This document shows positions 5,987-9,742 of a DNA stretch of 9,742 nt, piece after piece. The stretch lies in the NCBI GenBank assembly GCA_052246295.1, contig JBQQCO010000040.1. One strand, 5' to 3'. A model generated the notes under the pieces. That model searched no databases and was not told where the DNA came from. It saw nothing but the letters and a program-made list of their open reading frames with translations. Positions within the stretch are counted from its first letter, which is position 1. Each line of letters starts with the position of its first letter. The position numbers were made by a program, and so were the translations under genes. Origin of the DNA: Piscibacillus sp052246295. GTDB taxonomy: Bacteria > Bacillota > Bacilli > Bacillales > Alkalibacillaceae.

Positions 5987-6437
5987 TTTGCCCCACCTCA
6001 TTTTCCTGCAAATACTTAGTCATTAAAACGATCACACCGTGATTATTATTGATTTCAACTTTATCCATGAGGGCATCAATTAAGAAAAGACCAAAACCTC
6101 CTTCTTTCATGTTGTCGATTGGCATACCGCGATCATATGGTCCAATATCTTCTTTCACTTTTTCTAAATCAAAGCTTCCGCCATAATCCGCTACCATTAC
6201 TTCTAATTTATCTTCATATAGCGCAAAGCCAATGGTGACTTCTCCTTGATCTTCTTCATAGTAAGCATGTTTAACAGCATTAGTAATAGCTTCAGAAACA
6301 GCAACTTTTAGGTCTTCAATATCTTCATAGGAGAAACCCATACGATTGGCTACTCCTGAGATTGTTAACCTTAATACTCCAACGTATTCTGACTTTGCGG
6401 GCAACTTCATTTCGACAAAATCAAATGGTTTAGTCAT
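5958..6437 (-). CDS. rsbW: RsbW, anti-sigma-B factor and serine kinase
   Basis: A 159-residue GHKL-type ATPase, close to the 160 residues of B. subtilis RsbW. The N-box EAITNAVKHAY runs from 49 to 59 (E49, N53, H57). The G1 box VADYGGSFD is at 82-90 and the G2 box GGFGLFL at 113-119. It binds either SigB, blocking it, or unphosphorylated RsbV, which it phosphorylates; high ATP favours the SigB complex. The ATG overlaps the rsbV stop by one base (TAATG), with an AGGTGG site inside rsbV. The sigB start lies within its 3' end. Confidence 0.96.
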   Translation of the reverse strand: MTKPFDFVEMKLPAKSEYVGVLRLTISGVANRMGFSYEDIEDLKVAVSEAITNAVKHAYYEEDQGEVTIGFALYEDKLEVMVADYGGSFDLEKVKEDIGPYDRGMPIDNMKEGGFGLFLIDALMDKVEINNNHGVIVLMTKYLQENEVGQNDDQISTTQ

Positions 6438-6766
6438 TATTTACCACCTCTAATTGTGTTTTCAATATTCATAACGTCATTCAGCCCAGTGATATTAAAG
6501 AGGCGATACACGTTTTCTTGTAAATTTACTAGTGTGAATGAGCTATTTACTTCGTTAGACGTTTTCAACCCACTAATAAACACACCCAAACCAGTACTAT
6601 CCATATAGCTAACTTTTTCTAAATCTACTTGTACTTCGGCACCTTCTTCTTGTAAGTAACCGAGTAATTTTTCTTTTAATTCCGGTGCTGTATATGCATC
6701 TATCTCGCCTGATAATTTAATTACTGTTACTTGACCTTCTTGATAATCTTCAATATACAAGTTCAT
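6437..6766 (-). CDS. rsbV: RsbV, anti-anti-sigma factor
   Basis: A 109-residue STAS-domain protein. The hallmark YMDSTGLGVF is at 54-63, with Ser57 equivalent to the Ser56 of B. subtilis that RsbW phosphorylates and RsbU dephosphorylates. Unphosphorylated RsbV binds RsbW and frees SigB. The ATG at 6766 follows GGGGGAGATT at good spacing. The upstream TTG at 6781 falls inside that ribosome site and is not a start. It is the first gene transcribed from the internal sigmaB promoter at 6804-6828. Confidence 0.96.
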   Translation of the reverse strand: MNLYIEDYQEGQVTVIKLSGEIDAYTAPELKEKLLGYLQEEGAEVQVDLEKVSYMDSTGLGVFISGLKTSNEVNSSFTLVNLQENVYRLFNITGLNDVMNIENTIRGGK

Positions 6767-6803
6767 TTTAATCTCCCCCAATCAATTCAAAACTATTTGA
6801 TGT

Positions 6804-6828
6804 TTACCCTTAGACAAAAGTGTTAAAC
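6804..6828 (-). promoter_or_regulatory. sigmaB-dependent promoter before rsbV
   Basis: On the minus strand GTTTAA (6828-6823) is followed after 13 bp by GGGTAA (6809-6804). This matches the sigmaB consensus GTTTAA-N12-14-GGGTAT at all but one base. It starts 7 bases after the rsbU stop and drives rsbV-rsbW-sigB-rsbX, giving the positive autoregulation known in B. subtilis. Confidence 0.9.
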
Positions 6829-6834
6829 ATTCAA

Positions 6835-7842
6835 TTAGTCATTTCTTTTTAGGACGATTAGTGTAAAGTCATCGCGAAGCTTGAAATCTTGTAAACGTTC
6901 TAAATACTTATAAACATTATCTACAATCTCTTGCGCTGAAAGATGCTTATATTCTCTGATTACCTCGAGAACTTCTTCACGCTCAATAAAGCGATCCCCA
7001 TCTCTACACTCTGTTACTCCGTCGGTTAATAAAACAATCAAGTCACCTTCATTTATTCCATCAATATACTGATTGTATTTAACCTCTTTTTGGACACCTA
7101 GTAGTAGACCCTTGGCATCGATTTCTTCAAATTGATCTTGTTGAGCTCTATAGATAAACCCTGGTTCATGTCCTGCTGTTGCATAGTAGAACTCATGTTT
7201 ATGAACGTCATACAATCCATAAAACATTGTTACAAACATTCCAGATTCTACATTTCGTTCTACTACACGGTTTAATAGTTCTAAGATCACTTTAGGATAC
7301 ATTCTGTTTTCAGGGAAGCTTTCCATTGCATATTTAATCATCGACATAAAAAATGCTGCTGGAATGCCTTTTCCGATAACGTCAGCAACAGCAACACCAA
7401 TATTACCTTCATCATCTTGTACAAAATGATAATAGTCACCGTTCATCAGTTTAGCTGGAATAGACGTTGCACCGATGTCAATATTCTGCACACCAGGTAC
7501 AGTCGTACTTAAAAGAGTATTTTGCATATTTGCTGCAACTTCTATTTCTGCCTTTAATTCTAACTGCTTTGCTCTTAATTCATGATATTCTTTATATGCT
7601 AAGGCATAGCTAGTCATGGTCTGAATTAAGAAATCAAACGAATCCTTAATTTTATCATCCATATCAGGATCAATTTCTAATAATGCCTTAAAATGTTGTT
7701 CTATTATTTCATCTGGTGACACATCTTGCTTTATAGCTTTATTTAATTGTTCTGCTTGATATAAAACAACTTCATCTTTCGTCTCCAAATACTGCTTGAG
7801 CAAATCTTTGTATTGCTTTATATCCGTCTTGTTTGAGCTCAA
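6835..7842 (-). CDS. rsbU: RsbU, PP2C-type phosphatase activated by RsbT
   Basis: A 335-residue protein, exactly the length of B. subtilis RsbU. The N-terminal region (about 1-85) is the helical RsbT-binding domain. A linker helix (85-115) contains EIEVAANMQNTLL. The C-terminal PPM phosphatase domain (about 120-335) has metal sites at D136 in NGDYYHF, DVIGKG (154-159), TDG (273-275) and the final RDDFTLIV (323-330). It dephosphorylates RsbV after binding RsbT. I chose the TTG at 7842 because GAGGTGAT lies four bases before it, the same layout as cmpA, and because the N-terminus then aligns in length with B. subtilis RsbU without gaps. The GTG at 7869 and ATG at 7848 lie upstream of or inside the ribosome site. 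It starts 14 bases after the rsbT stop. Confidence 0.94.
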   Translation of the reverse strand: MSSNKTDIKQYKDLLKQYLETKDEVVLYQAEQLNKAIKQDVSPDEIIEQHFKALLEIDPDMDDKIKDSFDFLIQTMTSYALAYKEYHELRAKQLELKAEIEVAANMQNTLLSTTVPGVQNIDIGATSIPAKLMNGDYYHFVQDDEGNIGVAVADVIGKGIPAAFFMSMIKYAMESFPENRMYPKVILELLNRVVERNVESGMFVTMFYGLYDVHKHEFYYATAGHEPGFIYRAQQDQFEEIDAKGLLLGVQKEVKYNQYIDGINEGDLIVLLTDGVTECRDGDRFIEREEVLEVIREYKHLSAQEIVDNVYKYLERLQDFKLRDDFTLIVLKRND

Positions 7843-7856
7843 GCTCATCACCTCAC

Positions 7857-8258
7857 TTAACGCAACCACTTAACAATTGTCACTTTAGTTCCATTCTCAT
7901 TTGATTCAATATCGAACTCATCCATTAAACGTTTAACCCCTGGTAACCCAGCACCTAAACCACCAGAAGTTGAATACCCATCTTCCATTACTTTGCTGAT
8001 TTGTTCTATACCAGGACCGTGATCAGACGCAGTTATTTTAATACCGACAGAGTTAGTACCTTGAACTTCTTCAAACGATACTTCTCCACTACCAGCGTAT
8101 AAATAAATGTTACGGGCTAACTCAGATATGGCGGTCGCGATGCGTGCCTGGTCAACAGAGCCAAAACCTAAATCTCTAGCTAAATTACGGCCAGACTGTC
8201 TAGCTCCTACAATGTCCCATTCCTTCTTAATTGGCACAGTAGTTAAGGCCCCTTTCAT
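7857..8258 (-). CDS. rsbT: RsbT, switch serine kinase
   Basis: A 133-residue GHKL kinase, the same length as B. subtilis RsbT. The N-box AISELARNIYLYA spans 43-55 (E46, N50), ASDHGPG is at 77-83, and the glycine-rich lid segment STSGGLGAGLPGVKRLMDEF spans 96-115. In unstressed cells it is trapped by the RsbR/RsbS stressosome. On stress it phosphorylates them, is released, and activates RsbU. The ATG at 8258 overlaps the rsbS stop by one base (TGATG) and is preceded by GGAGG seven bases upstream. Confidence 0.95.
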   Translation of the reverse strand: MKGALTTVPIKKEWDIVGARQSGRNLARDLGFGSVDQARIATAISELARNIYLYAGSGEVSFEEVQGTNSVGIKITASDHGPGIEQISKVMEDGYSTSGGLGAGLPGVKRLMDEFDIESNENGTKVTIVKWLR

Positions 8259-8617
8259 CACTTTTCCTCCAATTCTTGTTTCAGCTTAACCAACCCTTGT
8301 TCTAAGTCTAAAGCTGTTTGAACATTCTGAAGATGGATCCCTAAATCGATTAAGGTCATAGATACTGCAGGTTGGATGCCTGTAAATACTACTTTTGCCC
8401 CCATTAATTCTGCCATTGATACAACATCTCCAAGCACTTTAGCAATAAACGAATCTATAATTTCCACTGAAGTTAAGTCTACAACTACTCCAGTGGCACC
8501 TGTTTCATGAATTTTACTTAATAAATCTTCTTGGAATTTCATAGCCGTTTGGTCATCAAGTTCAATTTGAACAGATACCAAAAGATAGTCTTGCAGTTTC
8601 AGAATTGGAATTCTCAC
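8258..8617 (-). CDS. rsbS: RsbS, stressosome STAS scaffold protein
   Basis: A 119-residue single STAS-domain protein; B. subtilis RsbS has 121. VVVDLTSVEIIDSFIAKVLGDV (44-65) contains Ser56, equivalent to Ser59 of B. subtilis, the RsbT target. RsbS with RsbR forms the roughly 1.8 MDa stressosome that sequesters RsbT. I chose the GTG at 8617 because AGGAG lies eight bases before it and because the protein then begins MRIPILKLQ, like the family. Upstream frame to 8659 lies inside rsbR. The start is one base after the rsbR stop, consistent with coupling. Confidence 0.93.
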   Translation of the reverse strand: MRIPILKLQDYLLVSVQIELDDQTAMKFQEDLLSKIHETGATGVVVDLTSVEIIDSFIAKVLGDVVSMAELMGAKVVFTGIQPAVSMTLIDLGIHLQNVQTALDLEQGLVKLKQELEEK

Positions 8618-8618
8618 T

Positions 8619-9497
8619 TTATTCACTCCTCTTCTCAATCGACTGAATAATGTCATCAATTACTTTCTCATCTTGTTCTCCAACTTTTGCAATTTCTCTG
8701 TTTGTCATTTCTAATGCCTTTTCAAAACCGCGTTTCAAAGAACTCTTTGTCGGGAATTTGCTTAAATCAATTCCTAAATTAACAATGGTTTGAGCAATTT
8801 CCGGTCTTATACCTACAAGAATACAAGTTGCACCAATTAACCTTACAGCTTCAGCAGCTTGTATAATGTGGTGTGCTACCATTGTGTCTACTACAGGAAC
8901 TCCCGTAATATCAATCAGCACAACATCCGCACGATGCTTAATGACACCATCTAATAAATTCTCCATAATAAGCTTAGCTCGATCTGTATCAATTGTGCCC
9001 ACTAGCGGCATAATTGTAATACCGTCCATAACTGGAATAAGTGGAGCTGATAGTTCCTGAAGCGCTACTTTTTGGAGAGATATAATACTATTCCAGTTCG
9101 TAGAGTAAGCATCAATTAATTTTTTTTTAATTGGATCTACCCAACCATTGACATCATCTACAATTTGCAAGAATTGTTCTTGATCTTTAACGTCAGACTC
9201 ATTTATTAGTGTTCTAATGCAAAGGCTACGAAACGTTTGCATGCCTTCAGTTAAATACCCTAATGGCCAGCCTAAATTTACGATTCTTTCAGTAAATTGT
9301 TCTATGGAATCTTGGGAGTGCCCATCTTTTAATTTTGAGAAAACTAGGTTAACAAACTCACGATTAACTTGTTCAATCATGTCGTCTGAGATCGTTGATG
9401 TATATTCTTTTACTTTGCTGTCTTCTAAATTGTCCATCCAATTACGTATAATCTCATCGCTGTTTGCAAGTAAGGTTTCTTGATACTCTGGATTCAT
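8619..9497 (-). CDS. rsbR: RsbR (RsbRA-type), stressosome sensor subunit
   Basis: A 292-residue RsbR paralogue, closest in my reading to RsbRA. The N-terminal part (about 1-135) is the variable non-heme-globin-like sensor domain. A linker with SLQKVALQELSAPLIPV (140-156) leads into the C-terminal STAS domain (about 150-270). The two RsbT target threonines keep B. subtilis numbering: T171 in GTIDTDRAK and T205 in PVVDTMVAHH. I chose the ATG at 9497 because GGAGGGGGAG precedes it and because of this agreement. A tail of about 18 residues after KVG (EQDEKVIDDI... to KRSE) goes beyond the end of B. subtilis RsbRA. It is the first gene of the module; no strong sigmaA promoter is obvious upstream. 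Confidence 0.94.
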   Translation of the reverse strand: MNPEYQETLLANSDEIIRNWMDNLEDSKVKEYTSTISDDMIEQVNREFVNLVFSKLKDGHSQDSIEQFTERIVNLGWPLGYLTEGMQTFRSLCIRTLINESDVKDQEQFLQIVDDVNGWVDPIKKKLIDAYSTNWNSIISLQKVALQELSAPLIPVMDGITIMPLVGTIDTDRAKLIMENLLDGVIKHRADVVLIDITGVPVVDTMVAHHIIQAAEAVRLIGATCILVGIRPEIAQTIVNLGIDLSKFPTKSSLKRGFEKALEMTNREIAKVGEQDEKVIDDIIQSIEKRSE

Positions 9498-9535
9498 TTC
9501 TACTCCCCCTCCATAAAATTGCATATATATACAAG

Positions 9536-9585
9536 TTAACACTAAATGAGGTTTTTCGCCATAAATTTTGATTTTAAAGTGTTAA
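9536..9585. repeat. 8-bp inverted repeat upstream of rsbR
   Basis: TTAACACT (9536-9543) and AGTGTTAA (9578-9585) are exact reverse complements separated by 34 bp in the rsbR upstream region. They could be a pair of protein-binding half-sites or chance in AT-rich DNA. Confidence 0.25.
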
Positions 9586-9601
9586 TTGTAATTTGAACTT
9601 A

Positions 9602-9627
9602 ATACCCAACGTAAGCATAAGAAAAAC
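9602..9627 (-). promoter_or_regulatory. possible sigmaB-type promoter upstream of rsbR
   Basis: On the minus strand a perfect GGGTAT (9607-9602) is preceded after 14 bp by GTTTTT (9627-9622), four of six bases of the sigmaB -35. The -35 falls on the T run of the preceding terminator. If active, all eight genes would be autoregulated, not only the last four. Confidence 0.33.
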
Positions 9628-9650
9628 CGGACGTAAAAACCACGTCCGGT
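9622..9650 (-). terminator. intrinsic terminator of the gene at the right edge
   Basis: On the minus strand ACCGGACGT and ACGTCCGGT form a perfect 9-bp stem with a 7-base loop, followed by a run of T. It lies 12 bases after the stop of the partial gene and separates it from rsbR. Confidence 0.88.
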
Positions 9651-9661
9651 CCTCTTTTGGG

Positions 9662-9742
9662 TTAGTGCTTACCTTTGAATGTATGCGTTTTACCTCTAAC
9701 ATCAATATATTCAACAGGATACATTTCTCCATTACATTGCTC
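9662..9742 (-). CDS. 3' end of an unrecognised protein gene
   Basis: A minus-strand frame stays open from the window edge to a TAA at 9662-9664 and encodes 26 residues, beginning EQCNGEMYPVEY and ending TFKGKH. It is basic at the C-terminus. A strong terminator right after it supports a real gene end. In B. subtilis the gene upstream of rsbRA encodes the toxin EndoA, but this tail does not resemble EndoA as I recall it. The family is not recognised. Confidence 0.5.
   Translation of the reverse strand, partial: EQCNGEMYPVEYIDVRGKTHTFKGKH

Noticed and set aside
9662..9742. Assigning the right-edge gene as the EndoA toxin by synteny.
   Set aside because: The visible 26-residue C-terminus does not match EndoA as I know it, so only an unnamed partial gene is reported.

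Overview
The window comes from a low-GC, endospore-forming Firmicute, most likely a member of the Bacillaceae. The evidence is a complete eight-gene sigmaB stress module in the Bacillus subtilis order, the spore-specific adaptor gene cmpA, a Tex/SprT pair beside it, and AGGAGG-type ribosome binding sites with several TTG and GTG starts. I see no wholly new multi-gene system. The surprises are smaller: a broken tRNA-Lys carrying a duplicated repeat, an unannotated small gene, and some regulatory sites.

Layout from left to right; nearly everything is on the minus strand. Positions 1-26 hold the first bases of a 16S rRNA gene that leaves the window. Positions 135-1443 hold ten tRNA genes, in transcription order Asn-Ser-Glu-Asp-Gln-[terminator-like hairpin, broken Lys remnant, two 48-bp repeats]-Lys-Leu-Arg-Gly-Ile-16S. 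A near-consensus sigmaA promoter lies at 1477-1505. Next come the SprT-family metalloprotein gene (1620-2066) and, on the plus strand, the 42-residue cmpA gene (2206-2334). The stop codon of cmpA abuts the stop codon of the tex gene (2335-4494) with no base between.

Positions 4596-9497 are the sigmaB locus, read right to left: rsbR, rsbS, rsbT, rsbU, then a sigmaB promoter, then rsbV, rsbW, sigB, rsbX and a strong terminator. Upstream, RsbR and RsbS form the stressosome that holds RsbT. RsbT, once freed, activates the phosphatase RsbU, which dephosphorylates RsbV. Dephosphorylated RsbV takes the anti-sigma factor RsbW away from SigB. RsbX is the feedback phosphatase that resets the stressosome. 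The internal sigmaB promoter makes the last four genes autoregulated. Gene junctions are very tight (overlaps of 1, 1, 4 and 29 nt, gaps of 1 and 14 nt), which suggests translational coupling.

The right edge (9662-9742) holds the 3' end of an unrecognised minus-strand gene, closed by a clear terminator at 9622-9650.
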